Positions 29,896 through 41,800 of a stretch of 64,000 nt of DNA are shown one piece after another. The DNA comes from Ypsolopha sequella (taxonomy: Eukaryota > Arthropoda > Insecta > Lepidoptera > Ypsolophidae), in NCBI GenBank assembly GCA_934047225.1, contig OW203987.1:2445501-2509500 (forward strand), given 5' to 3'. Within the stretch, counting starts at the first letter, position 1; every line of letters starts with the position of its first letter. A program made the translations under genes and the position numbers. The notes beneath the pieces are model-generated. The model saw nothing but the letters and a program-made list of their open reading frames with translations, was not told the DNA's origin and did not search any database.

Positions 29896-31294
29896 TTTTT
29901 GGTCCTTCGGCCGGATCGAATTCTGGTCCTTACAGTCCATTTTCACAATTTTGGCCCTTCAAACCGCTACTGAACCAGCCCCCGTCGATTTATTACAGTC
30001 CATTTTCAATCCAGGAAAATTTTTGGTTTATATCACCCCCCGACTATCCCCCGCCGGCCCATAACTTTGTTTTGAACCAGCCCCCGTCGATTTACTACAG
30101 TCCATTTTCACCCGGTTACATATTTTGCCCCCTTTCCCGGCAAAAAATATTTTGTGGTTTCGAATACCTATCGCGGGTAGATAATTAGAACCGCCGCCTG
30201 GAACATTCCATTTATCGGTTAGAACCGACCCCCCCACGCCCCTTTACAGAATAACTCATTTTCATCGCGGTTGTAATTATTATTCGGCTCAGATAACATA
30301 AGTATATTCATTCAGCCCAATTGTTTATTACAGTCCACTATACTTCTTTATTAAACCCAAATTTTACGAGATTTTGCGAGATATTTTTTCGGTGCGAGTA
30401 TTTGCTTTATTTCGTGCACATACGTAAAACCCACGTATACATAAGTTATTACGTAACGAACGTTTACGTTTACGAATTATTACGTTACCAAAGCTTGATC
30501 TGCATCATATGATTGTCCGCTCATTTAGATCCGATTTCTGCCAGGTAAACACATTCTTTGTTTGTTTTCGCTCTCAAAGCAGTAGGTAGATATTTTATTC
30601 TATAAATAGAATTTTCGACGACTGATGTTGTTGTTGTAAAGGTACATTCGTGTAAACAAGAGCCAACGCGTATTGTCGGCACGTGATTTCAAGGCAAATA
30701 ACATAAAAGTGAACAGGTTCATCAGCCCTTTTCGATATTTTTGTGTTGCGGTAATCTCACGTCGCAGTAATATATTGCCGGACCGTTTATTTGTGTTATT
30801 GTCTGCTTTTTTTACCCGGGTATAGCACAAATATAGTAAACAATTTTTTTTTCTCTTCTCATCTCTGATCTTGTTGTTTGTGGTACACATATAGGGTGTT
30901 CCAAGTTGGTGTATCGGCTCATATACAGGTTGTTTAAAAAAAAAATTTTTTTTCTCTGTCGTGTTTATTTTCCGTGTTCCGTTTGAACATAGTCTTTGTT
31001 TTTTTTTTCGGCCCGCGCAAGTTACAAGCTATCCGCACGTTGGAGTTGGTAGCGCTCAAGTTTTTAATAACTCATTTTCACATATAGTCACACTCATCAC
31101 ACATTCAATCAGCACATACACACTCAGCTCATTTTCACTCACACATTCAATCAGCACATATAGACACACTCAGCTCATTTTCACTCACACATTCACTCAT
31201 CAGATACACATTCAGCTCATTTTCACTCAATGAAACCAGCACTCAGTCATCACACACACACTCATCACATACACACTCAGTTCATTTTCACTCA
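29896..31294 (+). other. BEL/Pao internal non-coding region with direct repeats
   Basis: There is no coding sequence. The block GAACCAGCCCCCGTCGATTT plus TACAGTCCATTTTCA occurs near 29973 and 30075. A shorter CAGTCCATTTTCAC version occurs near 29934, and the start of the motif recurs near 30332. From about 31075 to 31300 runs a loose minisatellite of CTCAGCTCATTTTCACTCA units joined by CA-rich spacers, directly before the integrase remnant. Confidence 0.6.
29899..29915 (+). other. BEL/Pao primer binding site
   Basis: TTGGTCCTTCGGCCGGA lies a few bases after the LTR. It resembles the TGGTCCTTCG-type site that I associate with insect BEL elements. The tRNA identity was not tested. Confidence 0.55.
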
Positions 31295-31945
31295 ATGACT
31301 CCAGCTCCAACAGAGAATTCTTGTAACTCCGCACAACGTGTAGTGAACGTCACTAACACACCAATAATAGCAGACGTACATGGTCAATTTCACTCAGCAC
31401 GAGCCCTGTTAGGTTTTATCTCACGTCGCGGTACTCCAGTTCTCATTCGCTCAGACTGCGGCACAAACTATGATGCAATCACTCACAAGCTCGCGAATCA
31501 GCACATAACTTGGTTCGGCGCTCTGCACGAAATAATACTCAACTCAAGACCCTTCTGCCCGATTTTATCCGATCCTACGGACTTTGACCCTCTCACGGCC
31601 GGACATTTCATTGTTGGTCGTCCGCTCACCGCTCTACCTGAGCAGTCTTTTTACGACGGACCCATATCTGTTCTTAGGCGCTTTCAGCTCATTCAAGCGC
31701 TCTCTCAGCGCTTTTGGATTCTCTGGTCCAGATCCTACCTCCATACCCTGCAAACCCGCCCCAATCAGCTCTCCCCTTCCTCCCCTCCTCAAGTGGGTGA
31801 ACTGGTCCTCATCAAAGAGGATGACTTGCCTCCGCTCCAATGGAAGTTGGGGAGAATTCTCCGCACAATGCCTGGCAGGGATGGAGTGGTCCAGGTTGTG
31901 GATCTGGACACAGCCCATGGAGCCGCAGCCCCGGCCCCCCCAGGA
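31295..31945 (+). pseudogene. BEL/Pao integrase C-terminal remnant
   Basis: The frame has part of the integrase core (RRGTPVLIRSDCGTNYD holds the second Asp). The segment before LNSRPFCPILSDPTDFD is unusually short, so the GGLWE-type region with the catalytic Glu appears deleted. It continues with LTAGHFIVGRPL and the BEL-specific C-terminal domain (VGELVLIKEDDLPPLQWKLG, then RDGVVQVVDLDTA). The frame runs on into the 3' LTR to 31957. It cannot be a working integrase. Confidence 0.8.
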
Positions 31946-32387
31946 TGTTCACGCTAGACCGTGACGCATGATTCGCACCCGCAGGCGGGGATGACCCCCC
32001 CCCCCGCCGCGCGCCGGTCGAGGCGCGCGCGGGCGCTCGTTCGGTCTGTTCGGATCGACGAGCCTCTCTAGGCGCACGCGCGCGCGCCCGCGCAGCCGAC
32101 AGCTCTAAACAATAGACATTCGCGTCAGCACAAACAATATCGCGTACCTAAAGTGTAGTGTTAATACAAGTGCTGTGTACATCACTCAAACCAGGACATT
32201 CAATACATCCCTGCACAGACGCCAGCTCAACTAGCCAACAAGAAGGCTCAGCACGTCACCGCATCTCCTGTCGGCCCATCGAGAACAACATTCCAACAAA
32301 GGTCAGTTTACCCACAATCTTTTTCTTATCCTGTCTGCTCTCCCACTCAAATTCCATCAGCCCTGCATCCTGTAGCCAGCGGCTACA
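31946..32387 (+). repeat. BEL/Pao 3' LTR
   Basis: 442 bp, equal to 29453-29895 except for one C fewer in the C run. It is followed by CAAGG. Confidence 0.9.
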
Positions 32388-32399
32388 CAAGGAGTATTA

Positions 32400-33430
32400 T
32401 CAACATGATCCCCTCAAATCTGAGTCCTTAGATGTCTTTGTCTTCATCAGCAGCAGTCTGGTAGATCTCCGTTTATAAAAGCGGTGTTTACATCAAAATG
32501 CTCAACACTCAAATCCACTTGTGCAGCTAATGATATCAAGAGTCTTATTGATGAACGTCTCACTACAAGGGGAAGATTTAAAAATAATACACACCACGGG
32601 TTTCTATCAATCCTTTCGCGACAAGCCTTGCTTTATATTGGATGTGCCCATCAGCATCTTCATCCGGTCTATTCAATACTTCTTGAACAGTTACAGGTTC
32701 ACCTTCATTTGAATCAACGATTCCAAGATAAAAAAAAAGTCAAGATCTTGTTTCGCTTTCCTGTCCCTTAAGGAGTATCGTCTCTCTGGTTCTCCTATGT
32801 TCTTCAGGCGGTTCTTTCGCAGGTGTAGATGAAATGTTTAAAGGTTTATTGACATTCGCACCTTCTTCTGTCACCGAAGGTAGTCCCACATCAACTCTGT
32901 TTTCATCTAAACACACAGATTCCGTCACCGTTTTTTCAATATCTTGTTCTCTAGATTCTACATCCAAGGATAATCCTGTATCTTGATCGTCCACATCACC
33001 TGTTTGTACATCCGAACTTTCACAGTCTGCAGTCGACGTACTTGAAGTATCGGTGCTATTTAGTACGGCAGACTCTAAAAAAATATTTCTTTGACTTCTT
33101 GCTCTTCAAGAAAAACCACATCACGAGCCGTAATAACACGTTTTGGATTGTTCGGATCCGAAAACCGATAACCATTGGAGTTATCACAGTATACTTATAA
33201 ACAGCCAACACATGACTCCATCTTGCCATCAATGGACTCCAAACCACAGATTATATAGTAGAAACCACGTACCCGCCGCAAGTCCTGGACATTTACGTGT
33301 CCCAACCGACGATGCCATAATTCCAAAACTCCTTGTCCTTTTACTGTGGCCAAGGCGGCCCCATCTTATATTGGCTCACAACTGTCCAACTTATAGATCC
33401 CGCTTACCTTACTACCAGTGAAAAGATTTA
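32400..33430 (-). pseudogene. Copia polyprotein remnant with deleted integrase core
   Basis: The minus strand shows SGIYKLDSCEPI and ELWHRRLGHVNVQDLRRV, the GAG-pre-integrase domain, near 33410-33240. The next recognisable part (about 33200) is already NSNGYRFSDPNNPKRV...ARDVVFLEEQEVKE, the end of integrase, so the integrase core was deleted. A long acidic linker follows (32994-32740). The start of Copia RT comes last (KARLVAKG near 32620 and HFDVNTAFINGDL near 32480). It ends at the BEL insertion. Several frameshifts are present. Confidence 0.75.
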
Positions 33431-33464
33431 AATGCACGTCAAAGGAGCCCGATCAAGAAAATCC

Positions 33465-33550
33465 TACGGATCTATAAGTTGGACAGTTGTGAGCCAATAT
33501 TAGATGGGGCCGCCTTGGCTACAGTAAAAGGACAAAGAGATTTGGAATTC
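33465..33550 (+). repeat. inverted duplicate of the Copia segment
   Basis: This segment is the reverse complement, with few differences, of 33325-33400. Both carry TATAAGTTGGACAGTTGTGA and GGGGCCGCCTTGG. Here it reads on the plus strand as IYKLDSCEPILDGAALATVK. The two arms could form a hairpin of about 80 bp per arm with a loop of about 65 bp. Confidence 0.75.
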
Positions 33551-34313
33551 ACAGATTAAATTAATTAAAACCATTTTGATAACAATTTCATCAAGCGCCT
33601 ACTTTTGTGTACTGACTACGCTATTTATTTCTTTTCGCTCGCCCGCTTTGAAATAAGATAACAAAGCTGATACATGACACGTCTACCTAATTTCAAACAT
33701 CTGCATGAAACTCAATCTAAACAACTTCAATAGAGGTGTAATACCCACCTAATTAAATAAAGTTCACTTAGGCAATAAAAATAATTCATACGCAATAACT
33801 GCATTCATCGTTAGTAAAATGATCATATATAGCAAAGTAAGTATTTTGACACCAAAATGAAACTGTATAAAGTAAAAGCTTTATTTCGTAGTCAGATATA
33901 AAAAAGTGAAATCTTCTGTTTGAAATATTATTTGTGCTAACGCCACACCCGTAACATTTTTCTGATAGTATAAAATGTGTTTTCTTCCAAGGCCATCTCA
34001 ATTGTTATAAGGAGTTAGATACTCCAATAAAGAAAAAAATGAGGGTTTTTGTTACACTATTTATGGAACCCTGAAATCATTTTAACATGGCTGCAACATG
34101 TGCCATTAGTGTGATACAAACGCCTTTATTCGAGTAATAATCCCATAAAGGAGGTGTAATGGAAACTAGATTACAAAAGTAATTTTTTTGAAAGAAATAT
34201 CTCATTTTATTAATATTTATGTTTATTATTTTATTAAACAATATAAAACTTAAATAACATTAAAAAACTAGACTACCTATAAATTAATAGAAATATAAAA
34301 GATAAAATTATAC
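33551..34313. other. non-coding stretch
   Basis: No gene or repeat family is recognised here. Confidence 0.5.
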
Positions 34314-34615
34314 CTAACTAAAAAATCGAATTCGTTTTACAACCGGTATTGTAGTCTTGTATGTGCTTATGAGTTTCCAAAGAGGACTATTGATTGTAGG
34401 GGTATTTTGGTTTGAAGTAGGGCACGGCGTTATCTTGGCTTGCGGATGTTTTACTGAAGTATGAATTTTTAGTCCTCTCTGTCCTTTAAAATTCTTATTG
34501 CATTCCGGGCACTGCACGCGATCTGCTGAGGGCTGGCTGCCGGCACCCGCGCTGGATGGGCCGGGCGTCTGCGACACATACGTCGCCAGGACGAGCTTGC
34601 GTGTCGGCAGGTACC
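34314..34615 (-). pseudogene. C2H2 zinc-finger fragment (LINE N-terminus or exon)
   Basis: An open minus-strand frame of about 100 codons has a Ser/Pro-rich start, then VQCPECNKNFKGQRGLKIHT followed by SVKH. This is a single C2H2 finger (C-x2-C-x12-H-x4-H). There is no ATG at the frame's start; it opens after an ATATAG that could be a 3' splice site at about 34616. Single fingers with a QRGL-x-IH core are common at the N-termini of R2-like LINEs, but no RT lies downstream. The identity is open. Confidence 0.4.
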
Positions 34616-35465
34616 CTATATCAAAAACAAAAATAAATTCCGAAAATAAAATAAATGCCTAAATGAATATAAAATACATCAAATCTTAATATTAAAACAT
34701 AAAATGGTACCGTTATTTAAAAATAAGTAAATAAGACTAAATTATAAATTTTACAGACACTTACAAAAAAAAAAAAAACCTAATCTAAACTAAAATAGAA
34801 AAAATAAAAATTGTGCTGTGGCGGTTGTACGTGCGGTGAAGGCGTCTCACGGTGACCTTTAGTTGGTGCACTCAGTAAGAGCACTGAAGTTGGGCGGAGG
34901 CTGGGCTGTGGGGCTCAAGCTGCAGAGAGTGGGCAGCAGCGCGGGAAAGTGTTGGCTGCACACTGTAGCCCATGGATGTACATGCTGAAGCCGTGGTCCT
35001 TGTGAGGTATGCTATCAAACTGGTGATGGTTGCTGGTGCACTTTTTATCAATAATCTTATCAATGATATTTATTAAATGATCTTTCTTCAAATAACTTGC
35101 TTTTAGCGGCTCAGATTTACCAAAATTATAAATTATTAATAAAATTACGGAAAAAATACTTCTGAAGTTGACATTGGACCATATTATTAATTAATTAATA
35201 TTTATTAATTAAAATATAATTAATTAGGGGTGCATAAATATATATGAACAAGGGCTTCTAATTTAATCAGTAAAGTTATTGTCGCATACTATTCTACATT
35301 ATAAAAACAGTACTGACACTCTTTTACATGAAGGACATGATTGGTAAAAAAAAAAAAACTTTTTTAATGTTTTTGTGTCCAAACTGGCACAATCAACGAA
35401 ATGAAAACTGACAATGAAAAAAATCGATTAACGTGCTACCAAAGAGCCTTTACTGCACATTTTAG
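34616..35465. other. AT-rich non-coding stretch
   Basis: No gene is recognised. The short frame near 34872-35063 has no recognisable domain. Confidence 0.45.
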
Positions 35466-35875
35466 TCGAATTAAAGCAATTCATTCACTGTTACTCATCT
35501 AAAAGACTGAGTAAAAGCAATTTGGTTGCTGTTGTAGCACACATTTTCTGAGTAATAGCAATTCGGCTGCCTGTATAGACCATACTTGCTGAATAATAGC
35601 AAACTGCTTTCTTTTATAGAACAAGTGATCGAATAAATGTATCTTTGTTGCTATTATAGCATTAATTGTGTTTTGTTTCACTTTTACTCAACGTTTATAG
35701 CATTATTTTGCTTTTTATTCAGCTCTTACTCCACTCTTACAGCACATTAATCTGAATAAACTGCGCCCAATTCGCGTTGAGTAAACGTTTACAGCACTTT
35801 TACTCGAGCGAGTGTTAAAAGCACTTTTATAGCATTAAAAGCAAAAATAGGAGGGTGCTCTCGACTTTTATAGCA
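35466..35875. repeat. diverged 41-bp tandem array, about 10 units
   Basis: Successive units start at 35466, 35507, 35548, 35589, 35630, 35671 and 35712, each exactly 41 bp, and more continue to 35875. Units share (C)TGA(A/G)TAA(A/T)AGCAA near the start and a (T)TATAGCA block around positions 26-33. The last two units share CTTTTATAGCA at the same offset. Identity between units is low but the period is strict. Confidence 0.7.
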
Positions 35876-36804
35876 CGTAGATTTGCTGGTTGGGTTCACA
35901 TGATAGTCAGTCTTAATTGAACATCCGAGCCTTTAATTCAACTCCCTGACGCTCCGCCTTACACTGGTGCTGATATTGATGTCGATGACGTCGCCGTCGC
36001 CGGGCATACATCAACTTGTGCTTGAAGTATATCTAATGAAAACAAGTATCTGTAACGAAAGTGAGATCTGGATTCATGATAGATAATATGAGATCACGAT
36101 GATAACCTGTTCTAAAATTAGATATTAAGAGTTACGATTAAGAAAAAAAATGTTTTAGGTTTCAATTATAAATTATGTTTAGGTAATCCAGAGTGTGAGA
36201 GATATTTATTGTTGTTACTTTTAGAAATTGCAATGGTGATTTCTAGTAACTAACATATTGATTCATATCACCAATGGATTACCTACTTTCTTCAAACTAG
36301 TCAATGAAAAGTTCATCGATATTAAGTAGCTCATTATTATATAATAATATTACCGATAGCTTAACGTTTTCATCTTTTAAGTAATCACTATACTCAAAGG
36401 CAATATAAATTGATGTTATAGGTATATTTATAAACAAATATAATTGTATAAAACAATAAATACATGGAATTGAATTTTTTGCTGTTTTATTTCTACATAT
36501 CTTTATAACAATAATAAGGATAAATAAAAACAAAATAATAATAAAAACAACGGATAAGCTTAGCCATCCAACGAGGTAACGCTGCCAGTGTCTTGGGTGC
36601 TCTCCCATCTGTCAGCGATTTGGAAAAAGTTTTTTTATTTAATTTAATTTGTTTTAGGTAATTTATTTATTTTTACTTAGTTTAGATCTAAATTATTTTT
36701 ACTTAAAAGTTTGTATTAATATACTTAAGTAACATGTAATAAATAATTTATAAATATAAATGAGAAAAAGAATTATAACTGTATAATTGAAAAAAAAGCC
36801 ATTG
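35876..36804. other. AT-rich non-coding stretch
   Basis: No gene is recognised. A hydrophobic short frame near 36430-36600 is probably chance in AT-rich DNA. Confidence 0.45.
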
Positions 36805-36895
36805 CACCACTTAGATTTGATCTCGCGTTTTGTTGTCGTAATTCCACCACATAACCGACCGCGCTACACTAACTTTCTCAAGGTCTGGTGAAATA
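36805..36895 (-). repeat. possible tRNA-derived SINE head
   Basis: On the minus strand GTAGCGCGGTCGG resembles a tRNA A box (TAGC..AGTCGG). It is followed about 30 bp later by a weak B-box-like GAGATCAAATC. Anticodon and acceptor stems are not convincing, so this is more likely a SINE head or tRNA relic than a gene. Confidence 0.3.
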
Positions 36896-36962
36896 ACGGA
36901 TCCCTATGATGCTTATAATTCTAAACAGAGGTGCGATTGTGTAAGGAAATAGTCATGAAATT

Positions 36963-37072
36963 GTCTATCGCTATTGCTTTAAAGGTAACGTGATTGGCTA
37001 GAACTCATCACATCATCACGTGACTCATCACTTCTAGCCAATCACGCGTACTTTTGAAAGCAATAGCGATAG
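36963..37072. repeat. palindrome with 41-bp arms
   Basis: The arms 36963-37003 and 37032-37072 are reverse complements with a few mismatches, sharing ATCGCTATTGCTTT and GTGATTGGCTAGAA. The loop is about 28 bp and rich in ATCAC repeats. It is a stable fold-back and may be a MITE. Confidence 0.65.
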
Positions 37073-38157
37073 ATGTTGAAGTTAGACAATAAGGCATCAG
37101 GTTGTTTGACTTTGAAGATAGATTCGTATTTAATTTTGCAAAGAACATCGATCTAAACTGGTTTCGCGTTTTGAATACGTTCTTAGTGCGTGTGATTTCG
37201 TTGTTAATGTGTGTATACCTGCAAGTTAGCAGTGTGTGTATGTGATGACAAAGGGTAGCACAGTTATCTGATTTTTCGTGTGTACTTATACCTACATACT
37301 TACTTACTTTCTTTCGTATGTTCAACCGTACTAACTACTTATCTTACATACAATACCTACAATAATTAACTTGTTTTGGTACCTACACTCGTTTAGATCA
37401 GACAACAATAAGATGCGAACTCATTTTACACTTACTCGTTTCAATGATAACCCCCTTTTTAAAAGTCGTAATAATAAAGGTTAAGTACTTACTACTTGAC
37501 TCGCCATATCATTATAATCCGTTGTAAATGTCTGCTGTCCGCGGCGCTGCTGCTGTCGTCGTCGCGTATAGTCGCTGGTCTTTATGACCGCCAACATCTG
37601 TGTCGCTGTTTTGTATCATGAGATTCAGCTCTTCTTCGGCATATTCATAGGTAGGGAAGCCAATTCGCTTCACCTTGCATGACATAATTGGCCACTCCTC
37701 GTGCGGCTTTGAATTTTTATTTTTTGCTAGTTTGTATTTTATTGTTTTTTTTTTGGGTATCGAGAGAAACCTTTGTTTTCCTATCTACTTGGGATTATGA
37801 AAAGTCTATTCGAACCCCTTTCTAGAGTGCACAATTTTAAATCCAGACGTCATATTTCTGAAATTAAAACGAACACACGTATGTAATGTCTACTTTCATA
37901 AATAAACACTTGTAGACACATAATTTAATCTAAATAATAAAATAATCTAAAATAATCTACTACTTAATAACTTTATTGTAAAGCATAAATTATATATAAC
38001 ATACTAAGTAGGTAGGTAAAAATGTTAAGTACTGAAAAGTTATTTTCACATTATGGAAAGGTTTATTTAGGCCTCGCCATGCATTTTTGGTCCTGATAAT
38101 TACTTCCTAAGTACCTACATGTTTTATATCAGTAGTGGCAGTCCAAGTTGAGTTCAC
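37073..38157. other. non-coding stretch
   Basis: No gene is recognised. It ends at the TA target duplication of the transposon at 38160. Confidence 0.5.
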
Positions 38158-38159
38158 TA

Positions 38160-38195
38160 AAGTCGAGTTCAGAATTAGGCGAACTAACTTGACAG
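38160..38195 (+). repeat. left terminal inverted repeat
   Basis: A 36-bp TIR preceded by TA. It differs from the right TIR at one position (GAGTTCAG against GAGTCCAG). Confidence 0.85.
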
Positions 38196-38858
38196 TTCAT
38201 TTTACACTAATGTTACCACAGTTTGGCTAGTGCTGTTAATATCGATGTTTAAAAATTCTAGTTAATCAGTATTATTGTGTTTGGAATCAAACTAATAATT
38301 TTACTAAGCAAAATAAAAATTGGTTGGAATTAAAAATACTACTGGCGATTTTCTCTTCTTTCTCCATCAAATCTTAAGTTCAGGGTTCACGGCCGAACAT
38401 AGTGATAGATTTGTAAGTTTCATAATAGACTCATTGAACCTTAGATCTGAATACTATAAAAATATTCATTAAGGAATAATCCCAACTGTTAAACACACCA
38501 GCATAACATCTAAAGTTTAAGCAACATTGTAATTATTTTTAAGCCGACTTAATGTTAAGATGTATGGCTTATAAAATAAATAAGATTAAAAAAAAATACA
38601 TCGAACCTCATTTTGGACATCGTTAAGAACGCTGTCCGCCATTTTATTTTGTTGACAGTTCGGACCATTAGCCAAACAAAGCAAGCCATTCGGCTTTCTG
38701 TAATTGGTCTGCTCGAAGCTATAACAGTGATTGCGAATCTTTCGTGACGTTGTTGTGTTGCAAAGTGGTGTTATCATTCTTGTTACTTGTTTCTGTTACT
38801 CTTGTTAAGTTGCATCGTTTTGTTAAGTTTTATCTTGTTAATCGCCCCTTACTGGATT

Positions 38859-41800
38859 ATGGCTCCTGAAGATCCAGGCTCAAGATTATCGCCACCAAGT
38901 AAACGAAAGTGCCGAGCCTTGAGTGACACAGAAAAATTAATGGTGTATCGTTTATATACTCACGTATATAATGAGAAACTCGACGTCATGACTCGCGAGC
39001 AAAATGTACCCGGCGAAATACACGTGAACAAAAATGAGTGTGTTATCAAGACGTCCGAAATGCTAGGCATTTCAAGGACGACAATTTTTAAAGTTTTAAA
39101 GGAGCAAAAAGAAAATGAAAACTAGTGTTCCTATGAAAACGGGACCAAAAATCGATTTTAAGGGAAAGTTGGACGAATTCACATTCGCTGTAATACGTCT
39201 AAAAGTACACATGTTTTTCGAAAACAATGAACCACCGACTGTGGCAAAGGTAACAATTTTAACAATTTTTTTTAATATAAAATAGCATTTGATAATATTA
39301 ATTAACTTAAATGGTATGTTCCACATGTTGTTTATTTTTAAACAACTTAAAAGAGGTTCTTGAAGTTTTTTAAATCTTTACTTTTGATGACTTATTATTT
39401 TTATGTTAACACTAGCTTCTGCCCGCGGCTTCGCCCGCGTGGCCTACAGGAAACAAATTACATTTTTTTCAGAAACAAACATTATAAGTGCTCTCACTCC
39501 CTCTGGGAGTCAAGGTGTAGTGCTCGGCCGAAAAACTTGCATGCTCAGACTACGAACGCGCCCTGCTCGGCCTTCGGCCTCGCGGGCGCGTTCTCCGTCC
39601 TCACATGCTCGTTTTTCGGCCTCACCAGAATGCCAAACGGACTCACCGATCAAAGTTTTTCCGAAAGAGTGTCAAAATCCCTATCAGTTGTCAAAAAATT
39701 TCAAATTTGAATACAGCAGCGTAATTGGCGACCCCGAATGCCCCTTGAGTTTTATGCAAATCGGGATACTTTTTTTGGACCTGTCAAAAAACTGTCAAAA
39801 CTGTTTAATTTTTTTTTTGGTCATATAGCCCCAGCTTGACCGATCACAATAGTTGAAACCCGAACTCCCTACAATTAGCCTTTCGGGAGATATGGCCGAT
39901 CAAATGTTTGGCAATTTTTTTTTTCGACTTTAGATCTTGCCGAGCCCTTTTCTTAGAGTACCATGAACATGGGTCTATAGCATTAGCTGTTTGGGAGATA
40001 CGGGCCTGTAAAGTTTTGACACTTTCGGCGGGTAGATCTCGTCGAAACCTTTTCCTAGACACCCATCAACATGGGTCTAAGTCTAGCCGTTTGGGAGAAA
40101 CAGGCCGTCAAAGTATTCACATAAAAAAGAACTTTTTTTGGTACCCCGTGGTCCAACCCCTTCAACCTTCCATTCCAAAAATATTTTGCTGGGATATTGA
40201 AAGATATAGATAGATTGTGGATATATAGATAGATAGATACCTCAAAAGGAAAAAATGGCACCCTAATAGGATCACTTGTGTGGCTGTCTGTCTGTTCGTC
40301 TGTTACAGCCGATTTGCTCTGGCACACATACTTTCAAGAATTTTCATGTCCACTATATTAAATTTCAAAATCGATGCCATTTTCATAATTAACGTCCCAA
40401 AAAACCATAAAAACGACACCCATATTGATATTTACACATTTCAACATATCAACCCCATCGCACCCCAACAGGGGATGATGGTATTTCACGTCCACTTCGT
40501 TGGATTTAGAAATAGTTGTTGTTTTCGTAATCAGCGACCCGATAAACCATACAAACGATACCCATGTTGATTTTCAGAATTTGTCACCCCATTTCCCCCT
40601 TTTAGGGGTGGAATTCTGAAAAAACCTGAAACACATGTTTACTCATTTATAGATAGGAGTACTCTTGTGAAGTCTCGAATAAAATAGTCTAACTAATCTT
40701 GTTTCCCCATATAAACTTTGGACCCCCGTTTCACCCCCTTAGAGGGTGAATTTTGAAAAATCCTTTCTTAGTGGATGCCTACACTATATAAGGTATCTAT
40801 ATGCAAAATTTCAAGTCTCTAGGACCAGTGGTTTAGGCTGTGCGTTGATATATAAGTCAGTCAGTCAGTCAGTCAGTCAGTCAGTCAGTCAGTCAGGACT
40901 TTGAATTTTATATATACAGATAAACAAATAGCTGGTTTTAATTAACAAATTTCTCGTTTGCTTTAGGTCGTGCAAGTTGTAAATGACGATGAGGATTTAC
41001 CAAATTTTTCTCTTACAAATATGAAAAGAATATTGAAGCATTTGAACTTCCAGTATGTTCATAAATCGAGACGTAGCATGCTGATTGACAGGCATGACAT
41101 TATTTCTTGGCGAAGAAATTACTTGCAAAAAATTAAAGACTACCGAAGCCGAGGTCTTCACATTTATTATCAGGATGAGACATGGGTCAATGAAGGTAAG
41201 ATTTATTTCAATATTTATCTATCTATATGTGAGAGGTGGTCTGTGCCTGTGCCCAGCAGTGGGATGTATATTAGGCTGACGATGATATTCTTAAAATTAT
41301 TAAATTATAATTTATTTAATTCCAGGACATACACTAAAGAAGGCATGGATGTAAATGAATGTCAAGACATCACGGCAGGCATTCTTAGAAGGCTTGACTA
41401 CAGGCCTAAAAACATCCTCAGGGAAAGGACGGAGATTAATAATATCACACATCGGCAGTGGAGAAGGATTTGTCGAAGGAGGTTTGCTGATGTTTACATC
41501 AAAATCAGGGAAGGCCGATTACCACCAGGACATGAATGGTGAATGCTTCGAGGAATGGTTTCGGGGCATACTTCCAAAATTACACCCAGGTTCCGTCATT
41601 GTAATCGACAATGCCCCATACCATTCCAGGAAAATTGATACATTCCCAAATATGAATTGGAGTAAAGCGAAAATAGTGGAGTGGATGAATGCTAGAAATT
41701 TGACTTTTCCAAGAACGGCAACAAAGAGTGACATGATAGACATAGCACTACCAATCAAACATCAATGTGAAAAATATGTCGTCGATGAAATAGCTACGAA

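Larger units (their letters stand above)
29453..32387 (+). mobile_element. internally deleted BEL/Pao LTR retrotransposon
   Basis: The two LTRs (29453-29895 and 31946-32387) differ only by one base in a C run. The 5-bp duplication CAAGG stands at 29448-29452 and 32388-32392. A BEL-type primer binding site follows the left LTR. Inside, only the C-terminal part of integrase remains; gag, protease, RT and RNase H are absent. Near-identical LTRs mean a very recent insertion, so the element was presumably mobilised in trans by an intact relative. It landed in or beside a Copia remnant. Confidence 0.9.

Noticed and set aside
29666..30064. Frame of 132 codons, and its 76-codon twin at 32158
   Set aside because: They lie in the BEL LTR and are duplicated with it. 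There is no domain and no relation to known LTR proteins.
31075..31300. CA-rich repeated blocks resembling a CRISPR-like or telomeric array
   Set aside because: The genome is eukaryotic and the units are irregular. It is a simple minisatellite in the BEL interior.
36805..36895. Possible true tRNA gene
   Set aside because: Only the A box is convincing. The B box and stems fail, so it is listed as a weak SINE-like repeat.
38787..38858. In-frame upstream ATG giving a hydrophobic leader to the DD82E transposase
   Set aside because: A Leu-rich membrane-like leader makes no sense for a nuclear transposase. The ATG at 38859 starts a normal charged N-terminus.
39360..39828. Frames of 116 and 141 codons
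   Set aside because: They lie within a common lepidopteran repeat. The composition comes from its GC-rich core and is not conserved as protein.
40857..40893. GTCA run considered as a separate microsatellite locus
   Set aside because: It is the normal tail of the surrounding interspersed repeat.
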